This document shows positions 38,050-49,926 of a DNA stretch of 64,000 nt, piece by piece. The DNA is taken from assembly GCA_947652605.1 (NCBI GenBank), contig OX393581.1, positions 29,692,788 to 29,756,787 on the forward strand, written 5' to 3'. Position 1 is the stretch's first letter, and every line of letters begins with the position of its first letter. Position numbers and translations under genes: made by a program. The notes under the pieces are model-generated. The model had not been told where the DNA came from. It was given only the letters and a program-made list of their open reading frames with translations, and searched no databases. This stretch comes from Elmis aenea. Taxonomy: Eukaryota > Arthropoda > Insecta > Coleoptera > Elmidae.

Positions 38050-40440
38050 TAGATAGTTTGTTGAAATCGTGAATTTTCATTATTTTATCGAATTTATTAC
38101 GTATTTTTGAATACCTCCTAATATGCGACTGTGTGGTTCCAAAATAATTTAAAAAACATCTAAAGTGTACGCTTTTATACATTCTATTTTTTAATTAATC
38201 ATGGCATTATTTCATTAAATGTCGAATCTCACTTTTTTTAAGATTCTTTTCTGCCAATTATAATTTTGATATTTTTTAAACCGCGTTAAGTGAGATCGAT
38301 GTTAATTAAATAAATTATTTACGTCTTGTGATCATAAAACCAGTTGCGTATTTCTTCTAAAATAAAAGTCTAATGCCAAATGAATATGTGCTTACGATAA
38401 ATAGAAATAAATTGTTTTTTAAATAAATGTTAATAAATGAATGCTAACAGTTATTCGCTCAAACTTATGACGTGCACAGCATCAAGCACTTTTTTGTAAT
38501 TTGTTTCCTTGTAACTCACTTTAAAACTGCCTGTTCCATCAACTGTGCGTGTTATATGTATAGGGGCCTTTCTTTAGTTAAGTTTTTTTTTTTTGTAGTT
38601 AAGAATGTTTGAGGCGGCGTTTTGTTTTTTATTTTTTATTTATTTGTATTTTTCACTTATTCCAAAGATTGTACGTATATATATTATTGTAAATACTTAA
38701 CGAAGCTTTTTGTATTTCAGCTTATTAAGGTTTATAGAAGATAGTTGAGTGCATATATACGTGGTTAATTGTCATATTGTTGCATTCATGAGTATTATTG
38801 AATACGTCATTACTGCTAAAGAGCGTAATGGTATAAATCTAATTTGTTGTAATTAAAAAAAAAATGCTAGTCAGTCATCATGTTGTAAGCAAAAAACTAT
38901 TATTCTCGGTATTGTATCGATATTGCTATTGATATGCTTATTTACTTGAAAGTATGTGTTATTATTGTAATGCAAACAAAATTGAAGCAGATGTCGCTGC
39001 TAACAGTGAAAGAAAAGTTCGATTTTTTTATCTGGTCTTCATGCGCACTAAAAGCGTCTTTCTTTTATTTTTGTTTATTTTGTTTAAAATTTTTTTTTAC
39101 TTTTACAATACTAAAACGTTATTATTTTTCTTCCAATTACATGTGCATTTTTTTATTTCTTAACTTTGGAGATTATGTTTGCGTGGACGTTTATTAGCGA
39201 CACTTGTGATATTAATATTATTGGGCGTATAGGACCAGCAAAATTTGAACTTTTTCCTACAAGTGCTATGTATTTTGTTAGTTAAAGGAGGTTATGTATT
39301 AACTTGTATTTTAGGGTTGGTACTAGTATAGGCGAATCTCCGAAAATGTGTGACTGATTATGTCTATGTACAAATTAATTAATAATTCATTATAAAGAAA
39401 CTATTTGCACCAAAATGTGTTGTTTTTATTTCCTACCAAATAAATGTATTGTCTAAACACTATAGGCGCTTGTACAAAGTAGGTACATAAAAATATGAAA
39501 AAATAAAAAAGGTATTGGTAAGTTTTGAAGCTGTTCAAGTTATCTGAAAACATTGTGACTGAAAATTATATTCTACGTAAAACTTAGGACAGAAGGTCTA
39601 CTAACCGCTTAAAAAAAATTGATTTAGTTTCTCTTCGCCATTTGGCCGATTCTAGTTTTGTTCCGGACCGACGCAATTTAACCGGTGTAGAAGATCGGTT
39701 AATTTTTTTTTTTAAATTAATTTCTATTACTCTATTAATTTTTGATACAATATTCGTCTGATTTAAAACAAGAATTCTGCTGCGAATGTTATTACAGAAT
39801 ATTTTAATTTCTGTTTGAGTAAATACTCACAAATTTGAAATATATGGTGTATGATTCATAATAAAGAACATGGTGATCTTGGAAACAGTTAAAGATAAAA
39901 GGTTGGTTAAATTATCAAGAAAGTGTTTTTATGTGCCTGCTAAGAATCTAAACTGCAAACGTTCATGTCGTACCCAGTTCCTGAAGTCAAATCTTTGAAA
40001 AGACAGAGGTCTTAATCGCTAGGCGTTGTTAAAATAAACCCAGTGTATTTAGTTTTTGAGGTGCGATGGTCAACATTTTTATTTCTAATGAGCGCCAACT
40101 TACAGTTTAATGATGCTATCAGTTGAATAATTTTGTGATGATTAAAATGATTATAAAATTTTAAAAATATGTTCAGCTATACAGGGTGTTTTATTTTAAA
40201 TCGCTTTATCGAGGCAAGCATTTCGCTTAATAATGGAGAAAACAAATGAAATATCTGTTTTCGTTTCCAAATAGCCCAAGCATAAACCTTAGTTGAACAT
40301 GCACTTCGAACTCATTTGTTTTTAAATATATTAGAACCATTTTACCAACTATTTATTCATATTTTTGAATTAAGAAACGGTAGTGCATCGCATCAAAAAT
40401 TAACTAAAACATTGTCATTCGTAAATACATTGTACATACA
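38050..40440. other. AT-rich sequence without recognised gene
   Basis: One TA|CAGGGTGTTTTATT terminus at about 40183 lacks a visible partner. Open frames at 38934-39197 are low-complexity Phe-rich readings. Confidence 0.45.
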
Positions 40441-40442
40441 TA

Positions 40443-41462
40443 CCGGGTGTAAACAAAGTGTGGTACAACCCGTTTTTTCTTTAGTTTTGATTTTAGATTA
40501 ATGAAATTTTAGGAATATGATATGTGCAAAAAACAGGATTTTTTAAGTTTATGCACACAACTGTTTCACTTCTGGTTTCGCCGGAAATGACCCCAACTTC
40601 GTTATTTTAAATGGAACACCGTGTATATTTTTACATTTTTGGAAAGAGGAAGCGATTTTGGAAACAACTGCACTATTTTGGTTAATTTTTATAATCTCAA
40701 ATAATTTTTGAACCAAAATTTAATTTTTTATTAAGTTTTAATTCAATGACTGTGTAATCATTTTTCTACCACCGCAATGACATACAAACATGTAAACAAG
40801 CATTAATTTGTTTGTTTCCACAGCGATCTTCCGTGGCACCTTTGTTTTTATTTTAAATGATTTGTTTTGTTGATATTATGCACAGTATGCACTGCGATTA
40901 ACAGGGTCTCTTAATAAATCTTTACAATAATTTGAAGATTTGAAGCAGACTTTTAATAAAAAGTTATTGGTATCGATGGAATCGTTAGAAGATGCTCCAT
41001 TTAAATAACCGCTTGTACCACCATAGTTCCATATAAAAAAATTGTCTTTTTGTTAAAAAACCGATTCCGTAACCTTCAAAATCGATCAAAGTAAGCTAAA
41101 TGTCAATGAAAATGTACAAAAACGTTTTTTGGACAATTGTTGACATAATAAAATTCAATTTATGCAGGTACACTTAATAAAAAATTAAATTTTGTTTTAA
41201 AAATTATTTGAGGTTATAAAAATTAACCAAAATAGTGCAGTTGTTTCCAAAATTGCTTCCTTTTTCCAAAAATGTAAAAATATACAGGGTGTTCCATTTA
41301 AAATAACGAAGTTGGGGTCCTTTGCGGCGAAACCACAAGTGAAACAATTGTGTGCATGTGCTTTTGCCCAGTTTTTTGCACATATTATATGTCCAAAATT
41401 GTATTTATCTAAAAGCAAAACCAAAGAAAAAAGGGGGTGTACCACATTTCATTTACACCCGG
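40443..41462. mobile_element. TA-inserted foldback element (CCGGGTGTAAAC family)
   Basis: Left TA|CCGGGTGTAAACAAAGTG, right CATTTACACCCGG. Arms of about 300 bp share CCCCAACTTCGTTATTTTAAATGG and the block ACTGCACTATTTTGGTTAA in inverse form. The inner step ACACCGTGTATA/TATACAGGGTGT suggests that one arm carries a further terminal repeat. Non-coding. Confidence 0.85.
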
Positions 41463-41469
41463 TGTAATG

Positions 41470-43285
41470 CATGAAAATTTAACGACGCAACTTGAAAGTT
41501 TTCTACAATATTTTAAATTTTATTCCTCTTCTGCATTTTACATATAAAAATGAGTGGAAAAGTACACTTAAATATATGTAAAAAAACAAGTGAACTGCGA
41601 ATGCATGCTTAATTAATAACATCTAGGTTTTATATTTGGGCTATATCTCGAAAACGAATTTAAATATTTCATTTCCGGTGTAAGATTTCCTTTATAAAGT
41701 GGAATCAATATTATTTAAAATAATTTTTTGTAACTTCGTTACTCGAAATATTTGATCCAATATTGCCAATTAAATTGAAAGAACCTGTATATCTGCACGT
41801 ATTTTAAAAATTTTATAGTTATTGTATTCAACACAAAATTCGTCAACTGACATTATAAAAATGTAACATGACGCCCAAAAGAAATAAAAAGTTGACCATC
41901 GGATCTCAAAAACTAAACAGACTCCCGGGGTTAGATTTGATAAAGAAAACAATAAAATTACGTCTTTAGTTTTTCAGAATATTTTAGGAACTTGGCGCAA
42001 TATGTGCAGTATACACAGTGTGACAATTTAATTCCCAGACTGAGGCCATAAAAAAACACCCAAGAAAGATAAAAAATATTTGTTTATGTCATTATTTAAT
42101 ATAATCCCCGCTCGCTCCTGAACACCGTTTACATCACTAATTCAACGAATCCATGGCCCTAGGAAACGTTTTGTCCGGAATCGCTTTCAACTGCTTTTTT
42201 TAAATTGATTTTTAAAAGATAACATTTTAATTTTGCGGTTAGTAATAATGCCAACTATTATCTAGCGTAATTATTTTTTGCAAGATATTTTAAAAGAAGT
42301 CCCGTTATTTCTCAAGGTACCTACTTGCTATAGGTAACAACCACTTTCGTGTTGACTATTAAATCTTTATATACGTTTTTAACATTCTTTTGGCGTTATT
42401 CACGCACGTACAGGTATTATGAAATCACAAAAAGTAACACTATACGTTTTTTCACCTTCCGGTCTTTGCAAAATAATTATCCACCGTTGTTCTTGCTAAC
42501 CACAGTTTTGTTTCTGTACAGTAGATATACCTAACTGCAAGCGGATACTTAAACAATCTAAATCTTAAAAACAATTAAAATCGAAGTTATGGCATTTGGA
42601 ATAATATTTTAATTTGTTTAGTAGGGCCTTAATTAACAAACTTTGGTTGACAGTAAGTATTTTCCAACATTTTCTGCAGTTGGTTTATTTAACTTCAGGG
42701 TGCTTTCATTATATTTTTCTCCCATTTCTATTTTTGAATGACTAACTCAAATGTTTCTGAATATTACTCCTTGAAAAGTTTTTTAGGTGTGATCTTTACA
42801 TAAATGTAACATTTCCGAAACTGACATGCATAATTAGATATGCTCGATAAATTACACCTCGAGGTTTAGAGACGTCTTTACATAGAGTTTGCAAAGGAAA
42901 CCGTCGTTTGAACTAAATATAGGCATTGATTTTACAATTTGACGAAGCTCAAAGGAAGAAGAGGATTTCTAAAGGTATAAATTTAGTATCCTGCCAAAGT
43001 TTAAATAAAAATAGGATATGGATACATATTCGTATTAAGGTGGAATGAGTGTTTTAACAATGATAATTATTTAATTTTATATAAAAGAAATGTTTAGCTA
43101 ATGAAATTGTCAATTTCTAATATCATTGGAGTTTTGTTTCAAATTCATCATATTCAACGAATCATTTTTTGCATACCTTATGTTATGTTTATTAAAAACA
43201 GAAGTAAATAATCTAATCAGTCAGCAAAATAAGTTGCTTTGGTCCTGCCCAAGAAATGTATAAGTAAAAAATGTTGAATTCAAGT
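41470..43285. other. AT-rich sequence without recognised gene
   Basis: No domain, RNA gene or clear repeat pair recognised. Confidence 0.45.
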
Positions 43286-43287
43286 GG

Positions 43288-43620
43288 AAGGGAAGTCGGA
43301 GTCGGGAGTCGAGAGTCGGTAAAACGACCGACTCTTGACTCTGATTCAGTTTTTATCAAGGATGAGAACAGAACGAAAACAAAATAATGATAATAGCCGA
43401 CATTTTTAAAAAACGATATTTTGTTTTTTGTTCAAGAACGGACACGAAATTAAAAATATTCAATATTGGTTTTAACCGATTTTTCTTAATGCTCCAGTAT
43501 AGTGCATTAAAGAAAGGAGTCGGAAGTCAGAGTCGGTTTTAAATAATACCGACTCCGAGAGTCGGAAGTCGTTCATTTCTCTACCGACTACCCATCCCTG
43601 GTTTTAACCATAATAACTGA
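43288..43620. repeat. hAT mosaic with AGTCGG tracts
   Basis: Tracts of AGTCGG/CCGACT (43289-43345 and 43517-43590) surround a piece resembling the 25188 hAT family (GAGAACAGAACGAAAAC, then GGTTTTAACCG). The right end reads CCGACTACCCATCCCTG, a hAT terminus. The same pairing of the two sequences occurs in reverse order at 1430-1605. Confidence 0.6.
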
Positions 43621-44099
43621 AGGAAACAGTATTAGCAATAAAATCTTGTGTTGTAGTAAAGCCTCTGTTATCAGATAAGTTGTGTTTGTATACTAAATTG
43701 TTTAAAGCTGGTCCACATTGCAGTAACATACATCAAAAAATATAGAACATAAATGAAATTTGGTAGCCACACCAGCTAGCTTTATTACGTTTAGCCATTG
43801 AATAATTACCATGCTCCTGTATAATTATTAAATCCATGTGGAAGCTAATAACTTATAATGGCAGCTTTAACTTTTCATGTTTAACAAATAAAGGCACAAA
43901 CGTTTCTGCAATCCCCATCCGAGTGCAAATTCGCATGTTTAGTCTTTAATTGTCTCCTGTGGTTAACTGATAACACGTTTGCCCTGTACTTGTATGTTAG
44001 TAAATTATTGTATCAAGTTGTTTTATTATCACAGTGGCAATTATATCTTCTCTTAGAGAGCAAATATTTAATAATGAGATAAGGACGCCATACAAGAAA

Positions 44100-45335
44100 A
44101 TGAAACAATAACATTCGTATGTTCTAAGGAGGTCATGAATAAAATTAAAAACTATATTCATCCGAAAAAGCTCCAGCGTTTGAACTGATTCAGGAAAAGT
44201 ATTAAAACAGCTCCCTAGAAAAGCATATGTCAAGCTTACCAACCTTATCAATGCTAAATTTAGACTAAAATACGTATACCTAAACTGGAGAAAGTGGCAA
44301 CAATAACCATCATACAAAAACCCAGTAAACTCCCACACGCAACCACATCGTATAGACGACCAGTGTTTCTCAAAGTGTGGTCCGCGGACCCTGGGGTCCC
44401 TAAATTCTTCTAAAGGGGTCCCACGTCCCACGAGCCTGTTCATAATATTCGAAAATCATCCAAATTTATTTGCCAGGCTAAAATATTGTCTACAAAACGA
44501 TTCATTGTGCTCCTCCGTAAGTTTTTAATTTTGAAGGGATCCCCAGAGTAAAAAGTTTGGGAAACACTACTATAGACCAATTTCACTGTTACCTATCACG
44601 TCTAAATTCTTTGAGAAACTGTTTCTCAAGAGAATTCAACCCATCATTAGTAGTAAAAATCTTATCCTGAATTACCAATTTGGATTCAGGCATAAACACT
44701 CCACAGTTGACCAGATCCATAGAATAATTAATATTATTGAAAAAGTATTAAAAGAAAAAAGAATTTGTTCTGCAGTATTTCTGTATGTGGCGCCATCACA
44801 AATTAAAACGTATCCTTTTCAAACAATACACAGAAATTCTGATGTCTTATTTATTATTATTATTTTAGGATCAAGCGGGAAGATGCGTATTCTAATCTTA
44901 AAGAAATTATAGCTGGAGTGTCACAAGGTAGTGTCTTAGGTACAGTTCTGTATCTCTACTCTTCACTTGTGATCTCCCAGAACCAGAAAATAACACAATA
45001 CCTACTTTTGCTGACGATACTGCCATTCTAGCTGTCCGAAAAATTAACGAAGAAACAGCAGTCATTAATAAATTTGAAAGCTGAACAAAACTGGAGAATA
45101 AAATTTAACGAAACCATGAGTCCAGGTTGATTTTACCCACAAACGGATAGAACACACTCTGATAACCATGAATGGTCAGATAACCTCAACTTAACACTTG
45201 ACATAAACTTCGTTGGAAAACTCATGTCAAAAAGAAAAGAAAGGAATTAGGTATTAGTTATCGAAAAATGTATTGGGTGCTAGAAAAAAACTCAGCTCTG
45301 TTAGTACATAATAAGCTTCTACTATAAAAGCAGAT
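44100..45335 (+). pseudogene. jockey-type LINE reverse transcriptase fragment, part 1
   Basis: Read in pieces: EVMNKIKNYIHPKKAPAF near 44130, LTNLINAKFRLKYVYLNW, then RPISLLPITSKFFEKLF (44575), YQFGFRHKHSTVDQIHRI, GVSQGSVLG and FADDTAILAV (45010). FADD holds the RT catalytic aspartates. Stops, frameshifts and a deletion between about 44785 and 44860 show decay. A hAT element splits it at 44361 and a second at 45344, after which it continues at 46825. Confidence 0.88.
44361..44569. mobile_element. hAT MITE (CAGTGTTTCTCAAAG family) inside the LINE
   Basis: Begins CAGTGTTTCTCAAAGTGTGG, ends AGTTTGGGAAACACTA. It separates ...TATAGAC from TATAGACCAATTTC in the LINE; the flanking repeat TATAGAC is present on both sides but offset by two bases on the left, so the end points are uncertain by a few bases. 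Confidence 0.75.
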
Positions 45336-45343
45336 ATTAAAAC

Positions 45344-46816
45344 CAGGGATGGAAAACGTAACGTAACGATACCCGATAACGTTATAATAACGATTCAACT
45401 ATAATTTTTTATACAATAACGTAACGATATTTTTATAACGTTATATAACGTTATAATAACCGATAACGTTTCGTTAAACGTTATTTTGTGTCGTTATTCT
45501 CTATAAATTAAATTTTTATATGGCGATCTTTATATTTTCAGAAGATATAATATTTTGTCCGTATTTTAGAAATTAAAATGAAAATAAAATATCTCAACGT
45601 AATTTTGTACTATTTTTTAAATTTACATTTACAGATCCCAAAAATAATTTCAGAGTTACAAATAAAAATTATTTTTATACAGCATGTTTCTTAAATAATG
45701 CGAAAAAAATCGGGAGATGATTTCTTATCGAAAATTAAGGGGGGTCTTTCATATATTTTTTTTCCCTTTAAGGTCTCCTTTCAGAGTTACACCCCCCTAG
45801 AGGGGATCGGTAAAATTGGGTTTTTATTTTATTTCTCAAATTTGGATAAATGTGGGAGAATGATATTCGGTAGATGTTTTGTACTTATTAAAAGGTTTCC
45901 CATAGTAATATTTTTAAACATCTCCCACCTTCACAGGAGGCTGAAAAGTGCGACCCCTGTTGGTTTTCTTATCAGGACTTTTTGGTGGGTTGAAATTTTG
46001 CAATTTAAATTGTTTATTGAAAACTTGATTTATTTAGAAGTTTTTTTTATTCTTGAATGTTCTCGTTAAACCTACAGTCTCTGAGTAAAAAATTATATGA
46101 ATGAACATGAACCATCAAATATTCCAATATTAAACGATTCATTTTGGTGGTTACCTTGGTTTGTTTATGTTCATATGTTCATTTTGACGTTTACGCGGCG
46201 ACAACGCTAAAACGCCCGTCAATTCTACCCAATATGAACATAGGCATCATATTCACTCATTTAATTTTTTACTTAAAACTGTAGGATTTACGAGAAAAAC
46301 TAAAGAATAAAAAAAGGTTCTAAATAAATCAAACTAATAAAAAAAAATTTAAATTGCAAAATTTCAACTCACCAAAAAGTTCTGATTAAAAAACCAACAG
46401 GGGTGGCACTTATCAGCCCCCTATGAAGGTGGAAGATGATTGAAAATACTACTATGGGAAACCTTTTAATAAGTATAAAACATCTACCGAATATCATTCT
46501 CCTACATTTATCTAAATTTGAGAAATAAAATAAAAACCCAATTTTACCGATCCCCTTTAGGGGGTGTAACTCCGAAAGGAGACGTCTAAGAAAAAATTGT
46601 TATATAAAAGACCCCACTTTATTTCCGATAAGGAATCACCTCCCGAATTTCTTCGCATTATTTAAGAAACACCCTGTAAGTATATCATAATTCATGTAAC
46701 GTTATATAACATAACAATTCATTTTTTTAACGTTATTTATAACGTTATGTAACGAAAACAAATAATAAATAACGTTATACAATAACGTAACGATTTAAAA
46801 CGTTATTCCATCCCTG
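45344..46816. mobile_element. Composite hAT element, copy 2 (carries a nested TA element)
   Basis: Begins CAGGGATGGAAAACG, ends AACGTTATTCCATCCCTG, flanked by the 8-bp duplication ATTAAAAC (45336-45343, 46817-46824). It is the same family as 16817-18226, in the opposite orientation, and holds the same nested foldback at the same site. Confidence 0.94.
45680..46676. mobile_element. TA-flanked foldback nested in hAT copy 2
   Basis: Left TA|CAGCATGTTTCTTAAATAAT, right ATTATTTAAGAAACACCCTG|TA. It shares the mutated tip CAGCATG with the corresponding end in copy 1, so the insertion predates the spread of the composite hAT. Confidence 0.88.
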
Positions 46817-46824
46817 ATTAAAAC

Positions 46825-47325
46825 CAATTTGGACACTTACTTGATATACATACAGCTCTGGGGTTGTACAAAAATAAGGAACATTAAAATAATCCAAACA
46901 TTTCAAAACAAAGTATCAAGGAACATCGTAGATTCACCCTTGCAGTGCTTTCGGCAAGGCTTGCAAAAGGAAAAGAGGTAGAACGATACAAGATCTTCCT
47001 GATATTGATGTAAATCATGAGCATCAGCATGGTACATTAGAAATTATGATCTCCATAGCGACCTTGGAGTGGTTTGTGGGCGGCCAAATCCAGAAATTTT
47101 CGGGAAGTCACAAAGAAAGACTACTGCAGCATAAAAATATCGAGGCTAACCAGCTTGTCGATAATATGAACATACTAAGAACACTCAAGAGGAAAAAAAC
47201 ATTGAAGTTGGTGTAACGTGTAATGTGACATTGATAGTGTAAAAAAAGCAGTCAATGCTAGTGTTAGTGCACAGCAACTGTTTAACCAACAACCCCTGGA
47301 GATGTCCCCCATCCCGGAAACAACC
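46825..47325 (+). pseudogene. jockey-type LINE, part 2 (C-terminus)
   Basis: Continues the LINE after hAT copy 2: KPIWT, IQLWGCTKIRNIKIIQTFQNKV, RNIVDSPL and, near 47120-47210, HKNIEANQLVDNMNILRTLK. These align by eye with the C-terminal frame at 16240-16671 (HPNALALNLLDNSQHYRRLK). Several frameshifts. It ends at the foldback element beginning at 47330. Confidence 0.82.
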
Positions 47326-47329
47326 TATA

Positions 47330-48820
47330 TAGGGTGTCCCAGATTACATTTCCAGCATGGGGATCTCGCTTATTACAAAGGATACAGGTTTGTTTAACTT
47401 AGATGAATTATTCCCAAGTGCGAGAGGAGCTACACTATATTTTTAAAAGTACAAAATTCCTCGTGCTTCAGATGTTATAGCAAAAAATATGAAAATGTCC
47501 AATTTCTTTTTTCTCTCATAACTTTTTTGTCTTAATCATTAGAACAATTTTATATGTACTTTTCTGAAGTACTTTTTAATGAAGAATGTAACTATTATTT
47601 TAGATTATTTTTAACACCTACCATTTTCGAGATATTACCCCTAACTTCATTTTTTCTTATGGGCCGCAAAGTTGGCTATGAAATAGTTGAATGTGCTTTT
47701 TTTCTCTCTTTAAAATGAGATATTACTTGCTACGTTTATTTTTATAATTAAGTCACAAAATCAAGAAAAATCGTATTTTACCCATCACTTATCAAGCTAT
47801 CTATGAAAATAAAAACAACTAATTAAATGTCAAATGACGGTTACCATTTTTCTGCGGAATCATTTATTAGAATTGTTGTGTAATTCGATAGTCTTTGTAG
47901 CAAATTTGTTATCATATAATTATGGGCACATTTAAAACTAACTAAAAATTTTATATGTTGAAATGCCACATTATTTGCAATAGAAACTGTGTAAAATAAA
48001 TAATTCTATTTAATTATTGATTTGTTTTGGATTTTTGGTTGGTTTGTCGAAAAAATATACTTTTAAATTTATTTCCAAATTTTTGTAATTACCCATCCTT
48101 CGTTGCCTTTTCTCGGGATATAGGCTTATAGCTAAGTATATTCGCTTAGCTTTTACACTATTTTTATGGTAAAGAATGTAGCATCTCAACATGTCAAATT
48201 TTTCGCTATTTTTAAAAGTAGCCATCATTATAACAATTACTACAAAGACTATCGAATTACACAACAATAATGTGAAATTCTAATAAATGATAACGCAGAC
48301 AAACGGTAACTGCCATTTGACATTTAATTAGTTGTTTTTATTTTCATAGATAGCTTGATAAGTGATGGGTAAAATACGATTTTTCTTGATTTTGTGACTT
48401 ATTTATAAAAATAAATGTAGCAAGTAATATCTCATTTTAAAGAGGAAAAAAAAGCACATTCAACTATTCCATAGCCAACTTCGTGGCCCATAAGAAAAAA
48501 TGAAGTTAGGAGTAATATCTCAAAAATGGTAGGTGTTTAAAAACATCTAAAATAACAGTTACATTCTCCATTAAAAAGTACTTTACGAAAGTACAAATAA
48601 AATTGTTCTAATGATTAAGACAAAAAAGTTATGAGAGAAAAAAGAAATTCAACATTTTCATATTTTTTGCTATAACATCTGAAGCACGAGGAATTTTGTA
48701 CTTTTAAAAATTGATTGTGGCTCGTCTCATCCTTAGGAATAATTCATCTAATTTAAACAAACCTGTATCTCTTATAATATGCGAGATCCCCATGCTGGAA
48801 ATGTAATCTGGGACACCCTG
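47330..48820. mobile_element. Long foldback element with HTH-coding loop, copy 2
   Basis: Left TA|TAGGGTGTCCCAGATTAC, right GTAATCTGGGACACCCTG|TA (47328-47329, 48821-48822). Arms match those of 1994-3473. The loop again lies between inverse copies of GTGTAATTCGATAGTCTTTG and holds the HTH frame, now on the - strand. Confidence 0.92.
48010..48225 (-). CDS. DUF4817-like helix-turn-helix ORF inside foldback copy 2
   Basis: 71 codons from ATG at 48225 (MATFKNSEKFDMLRCYILYH...) to a stop at 48010. It closely matches the frame in copy 1 but keeps YPEKRQRR, which fits the family pattern YPERR better. It is shorter at the C-terminus through an earlier stop after NPKQINN. Its orientation relative to the window is opposite to that in copy 1. 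Confidence 0.6.
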   Translation of the reverse strand: MATFKNSEKFDMLRCYILYHKNSVKAKRIYLAISLYPEKRQRRMGNYKNLEINLKVYFFDKPTKNPKQINN

Positions 48821-49094
48821 TATACATTGGACATCGGCCGCGGAAGCCTACAAAATAGGGTACCCTCAATGTTAGAACAGCTAGGAGACGTCAGTGGGTG
48901 ACTGACTCTAGAGTGGCATTCAGACGATCAACATATATTGTCAATATTTCAGTATTGTCAATATTATTGAATGTGTGACGGTATATATTGACATATTGTC
49001 AATATTTAAACTATTGATGGGCAGGTTTGATGAAAAGTAAAATATGTATGGTATTGACAATAAATATTGATCGTGTGACCGGGATTAATTGACA

Positions 49095-49385
49095 CTATCT
49101 CACTTTGCATCGAGAAGAGCAGATTAATGATAACCTCTCCTTAACAGAAATATCGCTTCTCATGACTGTATCTTGTTTCGCGATAGCTGGTCCTACTAGA
49201 TTTAATAGTTCCTCGAAAGACGCGCTAGTCATGTGATAATAATTTTCAAAATCTTTCGGGTTGATAATGCGAACTTCGTTTAACAAATTGATGTGGGGAA
49301 ACTCGTTTCTTCTTAACAGCCACTCCTTAGTCCATATTCTTTTTTTTGTGTTTTCACCGATAACGCTATAGTAGTAACAAGACAA
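49095..49385 (-). pseudogene. HARBI1-like (PIF/Harbinger) transposase N-terminal fragment
   Basis: 96 codons: KKRIWTKEWLLRRNEFPHIN, then LNEVRIINPKDFENYYHMTSASFEELLNLVGPAIAKQDT and SVKERLSLI. This is the region just before the DDE nuclease in Harbinger transposases (pattern W-x3-WL-x-RN..., F-x-YF/Y-RM, FEELL, I-x-KQDT-MR, I-x-x-ERL). The catalytic domain is missing. Initial ATG uncertain. Confidence 0.78.
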
Positions 49386-49661
49386 GCTTTCGTTTTACAC
49401 GACATTGTTCAACTTCAACTGAATGTATTGTCAATAAATAAGGTGTGCGGGTGTAAAACCTGTTAGGTAACAAAAAAAAATGTTTGCAGGAAAGTGGAAA
49501 AGCACTTTCAAAACCGCTAAAAAATTAATTTTAGTGCAAATGGTTTATTATTGTTTATTTCTACAGTATGTTTGGATCCAAATAACTACAGGAATCGCTA
49601 GCTATGATGGTTAACATTTTACGTGCAGAAAAGTTCGCATATAAAAACTGTTACTTAACAG

Positions 49662-49926
49662 CAGGGGTGGGCAAACGGTCGATCGCGATCGACCGGTTGG
49701 TCGCGAACAGTTCGACAGTCGATCGCAGACATTTTAAATAATTTACTAGGTTAATTTCAAATATTTTAATTTAAAATGTGTATTAAAAATTTAGCAGATT
49801 TATTATCGATAAAGACCTTAATTACATTTTTATTTGTTTTTAATTTAACCCATTTTTCGAAGTCGATCGCGCATAAATAAGAAAAATTAATGTCGATCAT
49901 ACCAGTATTAAGTTTGCTCACCCCTG
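49662..49926. mobile_element. hAT MITE (GATCGATCGCGA family) nested in the Harbinger relic
   Basis: Begins CAGGGGTGGGCAAACGG and ends AGTTTGCTCACCCCTG, flanked by the 8-bp duplication CTTAACAG (49654-49661, 49927-49934). Left end has GGTCGATCGCGATCGACC, a perfect 18-bp palindrome. 265 bp. Confidence 0.93.

Noticed and set aside
43997..44443. 148-codon - strand frame
   Set aside because: It lies antisense to the jockey-type LINE fragment and crosses the boundary of a hAT insertion, so it is a shadow.
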